Positions 1 to 9,611 of a DNA stretch of 64,000 bases are shown here, in pieces. The DNA is taken from NCBI RefSeq assembly GCF_018342065.1, contig NZ_JAFDOE010000003.1, forward strand, positions 1 through 64,000, read 5' to 3'. Within the stretch, counting starts at the first letter, position 1. Every line of letters begins with the position of its first letter. Origin of the DNA: Citrobacter sp. FP75. Its GTDB lineage: Bacteria; Pseudomonadota; Gammaproteobacteria; Enterobacterales; Enterobacteriaceae. The position numbers were made by a program, and so were the translations under genes. Under the pieces are notes generated by a model. That model saw nothing but the letters and a program-made list of their open reading frames with translations, made no database searches and had not been told where the DNA came from.

Positions 1-24
1 CGAGAGTAGGGAACTGCCAGGCAT
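1..24 (+). rRNA. rrf: 5S rRNA, 3' end only
   Basis: The first 24 bases match the 3' end of enterobacterial 5S rRNA (GAGAGTAGGGAACTGCCAGG then CAT). The rest of the gene, and presumably the 23S and 16S genes, lie upstream of the window. In E. coli the rrnG operon ends next to kgtP, and the same neighbour follows here, so this is probably the rrnG equivalent. No tRNA gene follows the 5S; a terminator comes directly after it. Confidence 0.93.
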
Positions 25-37
25 CAAATAAAAGCGA

Positions 38-70
38 AGGGCCCGGTCGGAAGACCGGGCCTTTTGTTTT
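38..70 (+). terminator. rRNA operon terminator
   Basis: An 8-bp GC stem, GCCCGGTC/GACCGGGC, with a GGAA loop at 41-60 is followed by CTTTTGTTTT. This is the intrinsic terminator expected just after a 5S rRNA gene. Confidence 0.93.
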
Positions 71-150
71 ATCTGTTGTTTGTGAAAACCCTTATCTCGT
101 CTACAGAGCACTTTCCCCGAATAAATCTGAATCCTTTCTCTGCTAATTAA

Positions 151-223
151 AAATGTGATGTATCTCACATAATAAAATATAACAATTATATAACATTTCA
201 TTCACTAAAAAAGACACTATACA
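151..223 (+). promoter_or_regulatory. kgtP promoter with consensus CRP site
   Basis: TGTGATGTATCTCACA at 154-169 fits the CRP half-sites TGTGA-N6-TCACA exactly, with flanking A/T bases at 151-172. A plausible -10 (TATACA, 218-223) lies downstream, so the CRP centre (161.5) would be nearly 70 bp before transcription starts, a class I activation position. This predicts catabolite control of 2-oxoglutarate uptake. The -10 and start point are inferred. Confidence 0.75.
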
Positions 224-266
224 TCATTGATCAATTCACCAGATCCTTGGCAGGGGTAAAATTCTA

Positions 267-1565
267 ATGGCTGATAGCAGTGTAACTGAGAATGGAACGC
301 TGACGGACGGTGATACCCGTCGTCGTATATGGGCAATCGTAGGGGCATCATCCGGGAATCTGGTCGAATGGTTTGATTTCTACATCTACTCTTTTTGTTC
401 CCTCTATTTTGCCCATATCTTTTTCCCTTCAGGAAATACCACCACACAACTCTTACAAACCGCTGGAGTTTTCGCGGCAGGTTTTCTGATGCGACCCATT
501 GGCGGATGGCTTTTTGGCCGAATAGCCGATAAGCATGGACGTAAAAAGTCCATGCTATTGTCAGTATGCATGATGTGTATGGGATCGTTGGTGATCGCCT
601 GTCTGCCGGGATATGAAACCATTGGTACATGGGCGCCTGCGCTGCTGTTGCTTGCCAGATTATTTCAGGGGTTGTCTGTTGGTGGCGAATATGGAACCAG
701 CGCAACCTACATGAGTGAAGTTGCCGTTGAAGGCAGAAAAGGATTTTATGCTTCATTCCAGTACGTTACCTTAATTGGTGGGCAACTTCTGGCATTGCTG
801 GTAGTGGTGATACTACAGCAAACGTTAGAGGAGTCAGCGCTCAGAGCATGGGGCTGGCGGATCCCTTTTGCGTTGGGGGCCGTGCTGGCCATTGTCGCGC
901 TATGGCTACGTCGCCAGTTGGATGAAACGTCGAAACAGGATGTGCGTGCACTGAAAGAAGCGGGCTCCTTGAAAGGGTTATGGCGTAACCGCAAAGCCTT
1001 CGTCATGGTACTAGGATTCACTGCAGCAGGTTCATTGTGTTTCTATACATTTACGACCTACATGCAAAAATATCTGGTGAACACGGCAGGCATGCATGCC
1101 AACGTGGCCAGCGGCATTATGACGGCGGCACTGTGTGTGTTTATGCTGGTGCAACCGCTTTTCGGTGCTTTGTCAGATAAAATTGGCCGTCGTACATCGA
1201 TGCTGTGTTTCGGCGCGTTAGCCACGCTTTTCACCGTACCTATTCTGACGGCGCTGCAGAATGTGACTTCCCCGTTTATGGCGTTTGGCCTGGTTATGTG
1301 TGCCTTGCTGATCGTGAGTTTCTATACGTCAATCAGTGGCATTCTGAAGGCCGAAATGTTCCCGGCGCAGGTTCGTGCATTGGGTGTTGGGTTGTCTTAT
1401 GCGGTGGCGAATGCCTTGTTTGGTGGTTCAGCTGAATATGTTGCGCTGTCGCTGAAGTCTGTTGGTATGGAAACGACATTCTTCTGGTACGTTACAGCGA
1501 TGGCAGTAGTCGCATTTTTGGTATCACTGATGCTGCATGGCAAAGGGAAAGGTCTGCGCCTCTAG
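267..1565 (+). CDS. kgtP: 2-oxoglutarate:H+ symporter KgtP
   Basis: KgtP is an inner-membrane proton-coupled importer of 2-oxoglutarate, of the metabolite:H+ symporter branch of the major facilitator superfamily. The 432 residues equal the E. coli protein. The conserved loop between TM2 and TM3 is visible as [11 protein letters not shown] (84-94), with the second-half copy [10 protein letters not shown], and twelve hydrophobic segments are apparent. The ATG at 267 is preceded by AGGGG at 252-256. It is a single-gene unit after the rRNA terminator, and its last four bases overlap the end of convergent yfiM. A consensus CRP site upstream suggests cAMP-CRP control. Confidence 0.97.
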   Translation: MADSSVTENGTLTDGDTRRRIWAIVGASSGNLVEWFDFYIYSFCSLYFAHIFFPSGNTTTQLLQTAGVFAAGFLMRPIGGWLFGRIADKHGRKKSMLLSVCMMCMGSLVIACLPGYETIGTWAPALLLLARLFQGLSVGGEYGTSATYMSEVAVEGRKGFYASFQYVTLIGGQLLALLVVVILQQTLEESALRAWGWRIPFALGAVLAIVALWLRRQLDETSKQDVRALKEAGSLKGLWRNRKAFVMVLGFTAAGSLCFYTFTTYMQKYLVNTAGMHANVASGIMTAALCVFMLVQPLFGALSDKIGRRTSMLCFGALATLFTVPILTALQNVTSPFMAFGLVMCALLIVSFYTSISGILKAEMFPAQVRALGVGLSYAVANALFGGSAEYVALSLKSVGMETTFFWYVTAMAVVAFLVSLMLHGKGKGLRL

Positions 1566-1897
1566 TGATGGGCCATTTGCCAGACGGCATAGCCAGTGGA
1601 GGCACCGGCGACATCCCAGGCAAAATCTTTCCAACTCCAGCCGCTTCCTGCCGGGCGGCTGTCCCACAGCTCTTTCGACGCGCCAAGGCTAATTGAGAAC
1701 ATGAAACCGATAGTGGCACTGCGATCGTGACTGTTCCCCTGGTGCTGAGAATACTCGTTCCCGGCTGCGGCCAGCATGGCTGAGGCAATGAAGTGTTGCG
1801 CTTTGTCTTGTCCACTCCAGCTGTCGTTTGCCATATGGCTACAACCTGAAAGTACCAGGATGCTGGTAAGAATAAACAGGCGCACCGTTGCCTCCAC
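1562..1897 (-). CDS. yfiM: YfiM family small lipoprotein
   Basis: A 111-residue protein with a lipoprotein signal: hydrophobic segment [10 protein letters not shown], then lipobox LSGC with Cys19 as the acylation site, so a membrane-anchored lipoprotein is predicted. The body, with [11 protein letters not shown] and [10 protein letters not shown], matches E. coli YfiM, whose function I do not know. The first few residues could come from an internal start, as the E. coli protein is slightly shorter. It lies downstream of pssA on the same strand, separated by an intrinsic terminator, and converges on kgtP with a 4-bp overlap. Confidence 0.88.
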   Translation of the reverse strand: MEATVRLFILTSILVLSGCSHMANDSWSGQDKAQHFIASAMLAAAGNEYSQHQGNSHDRSATIGFMFSISLGASKELWDSRPAGSGWSWKDFAWDVAGASTGYAVWQMAHH

Positions 1898-1900
1898 AGG

Positions 1901-1924
1901 AAAAACCCCGTCAATGACGGGGTT
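1901..1924 (-). terminator. pssA terminator
   Basis: A 9-bp stem AACCCCGTC/GACGGGGTT with a 3-base loop is followed on the minus strand by TTTTTCC. It sits between the pssA stop and the yfiM start, so it ends the pssA transcript before yfiM. Confidence 0.88.
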
Positions 1925-1928
1925 CAGG

Positions 1929-3284
1929 TTACAGAATACGGCTGATTAATCTGTCGATTCGGATACGGCGGAGTCGACGGATAAGCTTACGGACTTTGAC
2001 CGGATAGTCGGCAATACTCTGCAGGTCGCGATAGTGTTTAACGACGGTAGTATGTGTGCGGATAAGCTCCAGCTCTTTCTCGCGCTGGAAAGTCAGCTCC
2101 TGCTTAGGATCGTGGATCAGGATAGCGTTTTCCAGATCCAGACGCCAGGCGCGAGGGTTAAGGTTGTTACCGGTGAGCAGCATCCATTTATCATCGACCC
2201 ACATGCCCTTCAGATGATAGGTATTGTCATCATCTTTCCATAATCGAACGACCAACTGATCGGTATTCACGTAATACTGCAGTCGGCTCAGAAAGCGGCG
2301 TAGGTTAATTTCATACAGATAGGGCAGCGCACCGATAATCTTAAATGGCTCATCTTCTGGGATGAAAAAGTCGTTGGCGGTCTTATCGCCCACAATAATT
2401 TCAACCTTTTTCCCTTCGCGCAGGAGCTGGATAATATTGCGCACCAGGATTGCAGGCAGGTTGAAATAAGGGGTACAGATAGTAAGTTTCTGTTCCGCGC
2501 AGGGCATCAGATGAAAAATAGTCTTATTGAGCAGACTGGATTTTCCAAGCCCAACCAGAGGCGTCACTGAAAGCTGTTCGTTATCCGCATTACCCTGGAA
2601 ATGGAATGATGCATCACGCAATTCCTGACGGTACAGGCGGATGTCGTTTTTAATTTCCGGGCTTTTAGGGCGGTTGGTATCATCAAGACGATTCACGCCG
2701 CGACCGTTCATCAGGTTCTGCGTTACCCAGTCGAACATGATATCAGCCATTTGTGCGTTGCGAATCAGCTGGTAGCGATCGTAGCGATACTTATCATGTT
2801 GGTGCAGGTAAACATCGTTCAGGCTGGCACCGCTATACAGGACGCTATCATCAATGATAAAGCCTTTGAAATGCAGGACGCCAAGCGCTTCGCGGGTGTT
2901 AATCGGAACGCCGTAGACGGGAATATCGATCCCAGGGTTTTCTTGCGCCATTCGGCAATACCAGTCAGCGTTGGTATTGGACGCTGCTGCGCCAATGCGT
3001 CCGCGCTGGGCACGATGCCAGTCGACAAGCACCCGGATATCAAGCTCAGGACGCTGCCGCTTAGCCTCATAAAGCGCGTCGAGGATGCCTTTGCCACCGT
3101 CGTCCTGTTCAAGATACAGGGCAATGATGCAAATGCGTCGCGTCGCACTGGCTATTTTCTCCAGCAGAGTCTCCCTGAAATTAGCGGGAGCATAAAAGAA
3201 ATCTACATCATCAACTGATTGAGAAATCTTAGGTAGTTGGGCAAGGTGTTGTTGATGTTTATTACGCTTAAATTTTGACAACAT
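1929..3284 (-). CDS. pssA: CDP-diacylglycerol-serine O-phosphatidyltransferase
   Basis: PssA joins CDP-diacylglycerol and L-serine to give phosphatidylserine, the committed step to phosphatidylethanolamine. It is a peripheral membrane enzyme of the phospholipase D superfamily. Two HKD motifs are visible: H138-x-K140-x4-D145 in HFKGFIID, and a second as HLKGMWVDD near residue 357. The start MLSKFKRN gives 451 residues, as in E. coli; an adjacent upstream ATG at 3285-3287 would add one Met. The C-terminus ([22 protein letters not shown] in part) is strongly basic and amphipathic, fitting association with acidic lipid. It lies 114 bp downstream of patZ on the same strand. Confidence 0.97.
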   Translation of the reverse strand: MLSKFKRNKHQQHLAQLPKISQSVDDVDFFYAPANFRETLLEKIASATRRICIIALYLEQDDGGKGILDALYEAKRQRPELDIRVLVDWHRAQRGRIGAAASNTNADWYCRMAQENPGIDIPVYGVPINTREALGVLHFKGFIIDDSVLYSGASLNDVYLHQHDKYRYDRYQLIRNAQMADIMFDWVTQNLMNGRGVNRLDDTNRPKSPEIKNDIRLYRQELRDASFHFQGNADNEQLSVTPLVGLGKSSLLNKTIFHLMPCAEQKLTICTPYFNLPAILVRNIIQLLREGKKVEIIVGDKTANDFFIPEDEPFKIIGALPYLYEINLRRFLSRLQYYVNTDQLVVRLWKDDDNTYHLKGMWVDDKWMLLTGNNLNPRAWRLDLENAILIHDPKQELTFQREKELELIRTHTTVVKHYRDLQSIADYPVKVRKLIRRLRRIRIDRLISRIL

Positions 3285-3398
3285 CACAGTGCATTTCTTC
3301 TCTGTTCATTGAAGGGTCCTCTGTGCTATGCAGACGACATAAGCGAGCAATGATAACACCAGTGCCCGTTAAAGTGGTCAACATTTCCAGTACCTTAC

Positions 3399-6059
3399 TC
3401 ACGATTCCTCATATTGGGCCAGATTAAGCGTTAGCCCAACAATTCCCTCTTCGAGCTGGACGTCAACAGTGAACCCGAGTTTGCGGGCCAGGGCGACCAT
3501 CCCCCGATTGTTTGGCATCGTAATACCATTCAGACGTCTCAGTCCGTGATCTCGGGTATAGGCAATCAATTTTTCCATCAATCGCCGCCCAAGTCCGAGC
3601 CCTTTGAGATCCGAACGCACGAGTACAGCAAATTCGGCATCGACATTATCCGGATCGGAAATGGCTCGGGTCACGCCGAGGATCTCTTCGGTGTTATTAC
3701 AGCAACGTACTGCCACAAAGGCCATTTCCCGATCGTAGTCGATCTGCGTCATATTGGCTAAATCTTCGTGGGTAAATTCATTGATCTCACTGAAATAACG
3801 GTAATACAGATCTTCTTTTGTCACTTGTGAAATGAACTGCTGTAGATGAGGTTCATCCTCCGGCAGAATAGGGCGGAACAGGCAGCGTTCACCGTTCTTC
3901 ATCTCGACCCACTCTTCAAGCTGATGCGGATAGGGGCGTACAGCCAGTCTGCTTTCGTTATCGCCCGTGAACGGGGCAATATCCAGCGTGACGTCCAGGG
4001 CGGTAAATTCACCGGCGGAGGCCAGCAGCGGGTGGATATCCAGACGCTGTATTTCCGGACAATCGACGATCAGGTTGGAGACCTGGACCAGAAGCTGGCT
4101 TAGACCAGCGATATCCAGAGGGCGCAGTGCACTGCGGGCGCGGATCTTTTTGTTTTTGATCCCCTGGATCACCAGGTAGCGCGCGAGGTTCATGTTTAGC
4201 GGTGGTAATGCCACCACGGCTTGCTCTTCCGGCCGCCACTCTACGCCACCTTCTCCCAACATAATGAGTGGTCCAAATACCGGATCGTGTTCGACGACCA
4301 CGCGTAGCTCCTGGGCCCCTGCGCGATTCGCCATACTTTGCACTAACAAACCGTGGATACGCGCCTGTGGCCAGGTCATTTTCACTCGATCAAAAATGGC
4401 ATTGGCGGCCTGCTGCACTTCTGTTGCTGTGCGCAGGTAAAGCATGACCCCCTGAACTTCTGATTTATGCGGGATATCAGGAGAACGCAGCTTGAGCGCC
4501 ACCGGATAACCGATTTGCTCAGCGATATGCACGGCTTCTGCGCTGTCGCTGGCAATCCAGGTGGGCAGCGTATGCAAGCCATAGGCGTGCAAAATAGGCT
4601 GGACTTCATGTGTATCCAGCGACGTCGCCCCGTCGGCGATCGCCTGCTGTAATAGATTATGCGCCTCGGCGGTGTTGGCCGTCAGGCTGTCGGGGAGCAT
4701 CGGCGTTTCGCGCAGTTGCTTCTGGTTACGCCGATACTCAACCATATGCATAAATGCAGTGATGGTGCCTTCCGGCGTTCGATAGGTAGGTAATCCGGCT
4801 TCGCTAAACAGTTTACGAGCTTCCTGGGATGAAAACTCCCCGCACCAGTTAGTCAGTAAGGAAACAAACTTGCCTCGCGGATGCTGTTTCACCGCCTCGA
4901 TTAGCGCCTGCGCACTTTCGGTGCCTGGGGCGGCTGCGCTGGGTGAGTGGATGACCATCAGGGCATCAAAATCCTGGCTGGCGAGTAAAATATTCAGTGT
5001 TTTGACGTAGTGCTCACAGCTGGCGTCGTCACGCAGATCCAGCGGGTTGGCGATATCAACGTGGGCAGGTAACGCTTCGCGTAACTTCTGGCTGGTCTCT
5101 TCGCTTAGCGTGGCCAACTTACCGTTTCGCGACCACAGCTCATCTAAAGCCAGCGCGGCAGGGGCGGCGCCGTTGCTGATGATCATCAGCCTGTCGCCAC
5201 GCAGGGGGCGCATGTGGCTCAAGGTTTCCACCGCCGAGAAAAGCTCGTGCGTGTCCTGCACGCGCAGCAGGCCGGCGCGCTGGATAGCGGCGTCCCAGGC
5301 GGGGTCCATCCCGGCGCTGGTATGCAGTAAGCGCTGAGCCGCCGGGCTGCGACCGCTTTTAATCACCAAAATGGGTTTATTGCGTGATGCGCTACGGGCG
5401 GCGGAGACAAAACGGCGGGCGTCGCTCAGATGTTCGAGATAGAGCAAAATTGCGCTGGTTTTGCTGTCGCGGGCCAGGTAATCCAGCAGTTCATCAACGT
5501 CGATATCCAGGCTGTCACCCAGCGCGATGAAATAAGAAAACCCCATTTCCCGCTGTTGCGCCCAGTCGAGAATAGTGTTGGACACGGCAGCAGACTGAGA
5601 GATAAACGCCAGCTTGCCGCGTTTAATCGGCACGGGTGAAAAGCTGGCGTTAAGCCCCTGCCAGGGGGCGAGGAGCCCCAGGCTGTTGGGACCGAGCAGA
5701 CGTATTTTATAGCGTGAAGCGCAGGCCAGCAGTTCCGCGTGCTGCGCCGAGGGAGCTGAGAGAATAATGCATGTTTTGCAGCCTTTCTCACCCAGCGCTT
5801 CCAGTAACGTAAGATTACGGCTGGCATTGGTACATAGCACAGCGAGATCGGGTGAAAAAGGCAGGCTGGCAATATTGGGCCAGGCCAGCACGCCCAATAC
5901 CGCTTTCCAGGCGGGCGTCACCGGTAAAACCGGCCCGTTGAAACCTCCGGCCAGTAAGTTACGCATCATCAGGTAACCCGCACGATTGGGCTTCATTGAC
6001 GCCCCAATCACCGCAATGGATTTCGGTCTCAGTAGTGCTTCCAGACCACGTTGACTCAT
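3399..6059 (-). CDS. patZ: Peptidyl-lysine N-acetyltransferase PatZ
   Basis: PatZ (YfiQ, Pka, Pat) acetylates lysines of target proteins, including acetyl-CoA synthetase in its relatives. At 886 residues it equals the E. coli protein. The first ~700 residues form an NDP-forming acyl-CoA synthetase-like region beginning with LLRPKSIAVIGASMKPNRAG (3-), a CoA-binding Rossmann start. The last ~160 residues are a GNAT acetyltransferase domain with the acetyl-CoA loop LKGLGLGRRLMEKL. It lies 36 bp downstream of tapT and upstream of pssA on the same strand. In E. coli it is CRP-activated; I did not identify a site here. Confidence 0.96.
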   Translation of the reverse strand: MSQRGLEALLRPKSIAVIGASMKPNRAGYLMMRNLLAGGFNGPVLPVTPAWKAVLGVLAWPNIASLPFSPDLAVLCTNASRNLTLLEALGEKGCKTCIILSAPSAQHAELLACASRYKIRLLGPNSLGLLAPWQGLNASFSPVPIKRGKLAFISQSAAVSNTILDWAQQREMGFSYFIALGDSLDIDVDELLDYLARDSKTSAILLYLEHLSDARRFVSAARSASRNKPILVIKSGRSPAAQRLLHTSAGMDPAWDAAIQRAGLLRVQDTHELFSAVETLSHMRPLRGDRLMIISNGAAPAALALDELWSRNGKLATLSEETSQKLREALPAHVDIANPLDLRDDASCEHYVKTLNILLASQDFDALMVIHSPSAAAPGTESAQALIEAVKQHPRGKFVSLLTNWCGEFSSQEARKLFSEAGLPTYRTPEGTITAFMHMVEYRRNQKQLRETPMLPDSLTANTAEAHNLLQQAIADGATSLDTHEVQPILHAYGLHTLPTWIASDSAEAVHIAEQIGYPVALKLRSPDIPHKSEVQGVMLYLRTATEVQQAANAIFDRVKMTWPQARIHGLLVQSMANRAGAQELRVVVEHDPVFGPLIMLGEGGVEWRPEEQAVVALPPLNMNLARYLVIQGIKNKKIRARSALRPLDIAGLSQLLVQVSNLIVDCPEIQRLDIHPLLASAGEFTALDVTLDIAPFTGDNESRLAVRPYPHQLEEWVEMKNGERCLFRPILPEDEPHLQQFISQVTKEDLYYRYFSEINEFTHEDLANMTQIDYDREMAFVAVRCCNNTEEILGVTRAISDPDNVDAEFAVLVRSDLKGLGLGRRLMEKLIAYTRDHGLRRLNGITMPNNRGMVALARKLGFTVDVQLEEGIVGLTLNLAQYEES

Positions 6060-6095
6060 ATCGGCTTCCTTAATGACACCAGTGACCGAATGATT

Positions 6096-6794
6096 TTAAA
6101 CGCTTTCTGTTAAGTCTGCTGTGATGCTTCCCTGATGTTGAGTTTTTCCTGCCAGGTAGCGTGTTTTAAAACGCGTGAAGTGCTCGCCTAATCCTTCGGC
6201 TGCCTGCGTATCTCCTGCCAGATCCAGTAAGGCAATTGCCACTTCGGCGGTGCAATATTGCCCCTCGGCATGGACTTCGCGCAGATGGTAAGCAGAAAGA
6301 CGTGATAAATCGACGGAGATCACCGGCAGATTATCAAGGTACGGGCTTTTGCGGAACATTTTGCGTGCTTCCGGCCAGGTGCCATCAAGCATAATGAACA
6401 GCGGAGGTTTGCCCTTCGGTGGCGTGAAAATCACCTCACGATCCTCGTCGGCATAAGACGCCGGGAACACCACCATCGGCTGATAATCCGGATTTCTCAC
6501 CAGCTCAAGCAATGCTGACGGCGGCTCGGTGCGTGACCACTGAAACGCAGCGGTATCAGGCAGGATATCGGCGATTAAACGCCCAGTATTGCTGGGCTTC
6601 ATCGGTTCGGTATCAAACATCACCAGGCAAAAACGGCTGTTCGCCTGAGCTGGCGTCAGCGTTTCACACAGGCACAGTTTCAGCGGCAGCAGGCAGCGCT
6701 GACAGCGACGGATGCGGTTACCTCGGGCAAGGAAAGGGCGCGTGGCGCGAGCAAGGCGCTCGGCACGTAACTGGAGAACGGCGTTATTGGTCAT
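6096..6794 (-). CDS. tapT: tRNA-uridine aminocarboxypropyltransferase (DTW family)
   Basis: TapT (YfiP) transfers the 3-amino-3-carboxypropyl group of SAM to U47 in the variable loop of some tRNAs, giving acp3U. The 232 residues equal E. coli. The family-defining DTW motif appears as MLDGTWPEARKMF, and an N-terminal cysteine cluster CQRCLLPLKLCLCETL suggests a metal-binding knuckle. It lies 69 bp downstream of trxC and just upstream of patZ on the same strand, so co-transcription with patZ is likely. Confidence 0.93.
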   Translation of the reverse strand: MTNNAVLQLRAERLARATRPFLARGNRIRRCQRCLLPLKLCLCETLTPAQANSRFCLVMFDTEPMKPSNTGRLIADILPDTAAFQWSRTEPPSALLELVRNPDYQPMVVFPASYADEDREVIFTPPKGKPPLFIMLDGTWPEARKMFRKSPYLDNLPVISVDLSRLSAYHLREVHAEGQYCTAEVAIALLDLAGDTQAAEGLGEHFTRFKTRYLAGKTQHQGSITADLTESV

Positions 6795-6863
6795 TGGGAA
6801 GCACGTTGAAAAATGCTATTGTCGCAGAGGACAAAACGGGGCACAAGATGTGCCCCGCAGAGA

Positions 6864-7283
6864 TTATAATGATTCGTTAAGCCAGCTATCAAACGGGGCT
6901 TTAGGCACTGCGCCATTGAGCATATCGACGACTTCACCTTTCTTGAATATCATAATGGTCGGAATGCTGCGGATGCCGAAACGTGCGCTGAGTTCGCGTT
7001 CAGCTTCGGTATTCACTTTTACAAAACGCACTTTACCGCTACGCTCTTCGGCGACATCTTCAAAAATGGGGGCGAAGTTACGGCATGGGCCACACCATGG
7101 AGCCCAGAAATCGACCACCACCGGAAGATCGTCTTTTAACAGCTTATCCAGCGTAGCTCCGGTCGCATTGATCACCTCACCGTCAAACAGGTCGTGACCA
7201 CAGCGTCCGCATTTTGCCGTATCCTGAACACGATCCTCAGGGATGCGGTTGATAGCCTGGCAGCTGGTACAAACGGTATTCAT
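6864..7283 (-). CDS. trxC: Thioredoxin 2 TrxC
   Basis: TrxC is a cytoplasmic thiol-disulfide reductant, induced by oxidative stress in E. coli. The start MNTVC (139 residues) has AGAGG upstream and matches E. coli; a 14-residue upstream extension lacks support. An N-terminal zinc site has two CxxC pairs (Cys5/Cys8 and Cys25/Cys28). The thioredoxin fold follows with WCGPC at 63-67, the conserved cis-proline context RSIPTIMIF, and the C-terminal helix. An operator-like palindrome precedes it. Confidence 0.97.
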   Translation of the reverse strand: MNTVCTSCQAINRIPEDRVQDTAKCGRCGHDLFDGEVINATGATLDKLLKDDLPVVVDFWAPWCGPCRNFAPIFEDVAEERSGKVRFVKVNTEAERELSARFGIRSIPTIMIFKKGEVVDMLNGAVPKAPFDSWLNESL

Positions 7284-7326
7284 AACTAACCTCTGGATGA
7301 GTAGGGTGGACTTCGCGGCAATCACG

Positions 7327-7359
7327 CCGATATGTTTCTGTTATGTTACATATTATCGG
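7327..7359 (-). promoter_or_regulatory. Palindrome upstream of trxC, possible OxyR site
   Basis: CCGATA (7327-7332) and TATCGG (7354-7359) form an inverted pair about 28 bp apart, with further dyad symmetry (ATATG...CATAT) between them. It lies about 45-75 bp before the trxC start. trxC is an OxyR target in E. coli, and an extended dyad fits an OxyR tetramer site, but spacing does not match the four-element ATAG/CTAT consensus well. Confidence 0.35.
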
Positions 7360-7455
7360 AGAGACTGTTTTAAACAGCAATGCGTTTTATTCAATGAGTA
7401 CAATAGTCATAAGCTTTTAAATGAAATAATGGCTAACGACGTGCACATCGGGTAA

Positions 7456-7474
7456 TCTGCGCGCTTCGCGCAGA
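7456..7474 (+). promoter_or_regulatory. GC-rich hairpin before yfiF ribosome-binding site
   Basis: TCTGCGCG and CGCGCAGA form a perfect 8-bp stem with a 3-base loop. It ends only two or three bases before the GGTGGAG Shine-Dalgarno of yfiF. It has no T-run, so it is not a terminator; it could tune ribosome access. Confidence 0.5.
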
Positions 7475-7490
7475 GCAGGTGGAGAAAAAT

Positions 7491-8570
7491 ATGAGCGACG
7501 AACTGAAGAACAAAAACGGCAAGGTCAAAGTGATGTACGTCCGCAGTGACGATGACTCGGACAAACGCACCCAAAATCCACGTACCGGTAAAGGCGGCGG
7601 TCGCCCAGGTACTTCCCGAGCCGAAGGCGGTCGTCGCCCTGCCCGTGATGACAGAAAGGGCCCGAACAGCGAACGTGGCCGTGAACGTGGTCGTGACCGC
7701 GATGTTGAACGCGACCGTAAACGTGAAGACTCACCGTGGCGCACCGTGTCCCGCGCGCCGAGCGATGACGTAGCGGAAAAGGCCGATCACGGTGGTATCA
7801 GCGGCAAGAGCTTTATTGATCCTGAAGTATTGCGTCGTCAGCGTGCGGAAGAGACCCGCGTTTACGGTGAAAATGCCTGTCAGGCGCTGTTCCAGAGCCG
7901 TCCGGACGCCATTGTCCGCGCCTGGTTTGTCCAGAGCGTGACGCCGCGATTTAAAGAAGCATTGCGCTGGATGGCGGCAAACCGCAAAGCCTACCACGTG
8001 GTTGACGAAGCCGAGCTGGCGAAAGCTTCCGGTACTGAACACCACGGCGGCGTATGTTTCCTGATTAAAAAACGTAACGGTACAACCGTTAAGCAGTGGG
8101 TTGGTCAGGCGGGCGCGCAGGATTGTGTACTGGCGCTGGAAGATATCGCCAACCCGCACAACCTGGGCGGCATGATGCGCAGCTGCGCTCACTTCGGTGT
8201 GAAAGGCGTGGTGGTACAGGATGCAGCGCTGCTGGAGTCCGGTGCGGCTATTCGTACCGCGGAAGGTGGTGCCGAGCATGTTCAACCGATTACTGGCGAC
8301 AGTATTGTGGATGTGCTGGATGATTTCCGTAAGGCTGGTTACACGGTTGTGATGACCTCCAGCGACAAAGGTAAGCCGTTGTTCAACACCACGCTGCCAG
8401 AAAAAATGGTGCTGGTGTTAGGTCGCGAACGCGATGCGCTGCCGGAAGCCGCATGTTCAGCGGACGATTTGTGCGTCGCTATCGACGGTACGGGCAATGT
8501 AGAAACGCTCAACGTCTCTGTCGCGACGGGCGTACTGCTCGCCGAGTGGTGGCGTCAGAACAAAGCGTGA
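7491..8570 (+). CDS. yfiF: SPOUT-family RNA 2'-O-methyltransferase-like protein YfiF
   Basis: YfiF belongs to the TrmH/SpoU branch of SAM-dependent RNA methyltransferases; its substrate is not known to me. ATG 7491 follows GGTGGAG; an in-frame GTG at 7479 is less likely. The first ~100 residues are low-complexity and basic, including [19 protein letters not shown], a stretch I recall as shorter in E. coli (345 residues against 359 here). Then come an RNA-binding substrate domain and the knotted catalytic domain with [31 protein letters not shown] and [13 protein letters not shown], the three SPOUT motifs. It converges on ung across a shared terminator. Confidence 0.93.
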   Translation: MSDELKNKNGKVKVMYVRSDDDSDKRTQNPRTGKGGGRPGTSRAEGGRRPARDDRKGPNSERGRERGRDRDVERDRKREDSPWRTVSRAPSDDVAEKADHGGISGKSFIDPEVLRRQRAEETRVYGENACQALFQSRPDAIVRAWFVQSVTPRFKEALRWMAANRKAYHVVDEAELAKASGTEHHGGVCFLIKKRNGTTVKQWVGQAGAQDCVLALEDIANPHNLGGMMRSCAHFGVKGVVVQDAALLESGAAIRTAEGGAEHVQPITGDSIVDVLDDFRKAGYTVVMTSSDKGKPLFNTTLPEKMVLVLGRERDALPEAACSADDLCVAIDGTGNVETLNVSVATGVLLAEWWRQNKA

Positions 8571-8574
8571 TAGT

Positions 8575-8605
8575 AAAAATGCCAGCGAATCGCTGGCATT
8601 TTTTT
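8575..8605. terminator. Bidirectional terminator between yfiF and ung
   Basis: ATGCCAGCG/CGCTGGCAT with loop AAT is preceded by AAAA and followed by TTTTTTT, so it can end both the yfiF (+) and ung (-) transcripts. Confidence 0.93.
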
Positions 8606-9293
8606 ACTCGCTCTCAGCTGGCAATACCGGCATCCAGTCAATTGGTTTTTCACCTCTTTTTTCCAGCCACTCATTTGCCAGCACAAAGTGATTGCAGCCA
8701 AAGAACCCACGATGTGCCGACAGTGGAGAAGGATGTGGTGCTTTCAGTATATGGTGACGCTGTGCGTCAATAATGGCCCCTTTCTTCTGCGCGTGCGCGC
8801 CCCAGAGCAAAAACACCACTCCTTCACGATGTTCATTGATCAGGCTAATAACTTTATCTGTAAACGTTTCCCATCCCAGACTGGCATGCGAATGTGCCTG
8901 TCCTGCACGAACGGTAAGCACGGTGTTGAGTAACAGTACGCCCTGGTGTGCCCAGCTTTCGAGATATCCATGTGTTGGGCGTGTGAAGCCAGGAATCGTG
9001 GCCTCCAGCTCTTTGTACATATTCAGCAGTGAGGGCGGGGTGGCAATGCCCGGGCGCACCGAAAAAGCGAGGCCATGTGCCTGGCCTGGACCGTGGTATG
9101 GGTCCTGTCCCAGGATGACAACCTTGACGTCGCCAAGTTCGGTAAAGCGGAATGCGTTAAACACATCTTTTTGCGGCGGGTAAATCGTCATACCTGACTG
9201 GCGTTCACCGGCAACGGTATGCAGAGTGTTAACAAAGTAGGGTTGCTGCTTCTCATCAGTCAGCACGTCGTGCCAGGTTAATTCGGTAGCCAT
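8604..9293 (-). CDS. ung: Uracil-DNA glycosylase
   Basis: Ung removes uracil from DNA to start base excision repair. The 229 residues equal E. coli. The water-activating loop is [13 protein letters not shown] with the catalytic Asp at 64. The leucine-intercalation loop is [17 protein letters not shown], whose first His corresponds to His187. The gene stands alone on the minus strand, convergent with yfiF and divergent from grcA. Confidence 0.98.
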   Translation of the reverse strand: MATELTWHDVLTDEKQQPYFVNTLHTVAGERQSGMTIYPPQKDVFNAFRFTELGDVKVVILGQDPYHGPGQAHGLAFSVRPGIATPPSLLNMYKELEATIPGFTRPTHGYLESWAHQGVLLLNTVLTVRAGQAHSHASLGWETFTDKVISLINEHREGVVFLLWGAHAQKKGAIIDAQRHHILKAPHPSPLSAHRGFFGCNHFVLANEWLEKRGEKPIDWMPVLPAESE

Positions 9294-9434
9294 CTCGCTC
9301 TCCTGCGAATTTTCAATCCCCCTAGCTTAACTGCTTCTCTCTGAGGCGCAAAATTCTCTACGTTTCTCAAGGGACTACCTCTTAAAGATAGTTGAAAATT
9401 TATGTAAAAAGTTTATCAGTTTGCATGGCGTAAG

Positions 9435-9535
9435 TTGATGTAAAACAATAAAATCTACTCATCACCACTTTTGCTGTGTGGTTTTTGTTGATTTAAATCA
9501 AAGAATCAAGGGTGTGTGAGGGGTATATATACACT
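9435..9535 (+). promoter_or_regulatory. grcA promoter with two FNR sites
   Basis: A perfect FNR site TTGATTTAAATCAA (9488-9501) and a weaker one TTGATGTAAAACAA (9435-9448) have centres exactly 53 bp apart, the same spacing as the -40.5 and -93.5 sites of E. coli yfiD. This places the start near 9535, and TATATA at 9524-9529 fits as the -10. It predicts strong induction without oxygen and repression when the upstream site is filled. This accounts for the 318-bp gap between ung and grcA. Confidence 0.9.
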
Positions 9536-9611
9536 CAAGCAACAATGGTTTTACCAATTGGCCGTGTGACGGCCAACCGAAATCAAATAATTTTGCCGGG
9601 GAGGCATCAAC

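Noticed and set aside
25-266. tRNA gene after the 5S rRNA
   Set aside because: A terminator follows the 5S end within 15 bases and no cloverleaf can be drawn in the rest of the gap.
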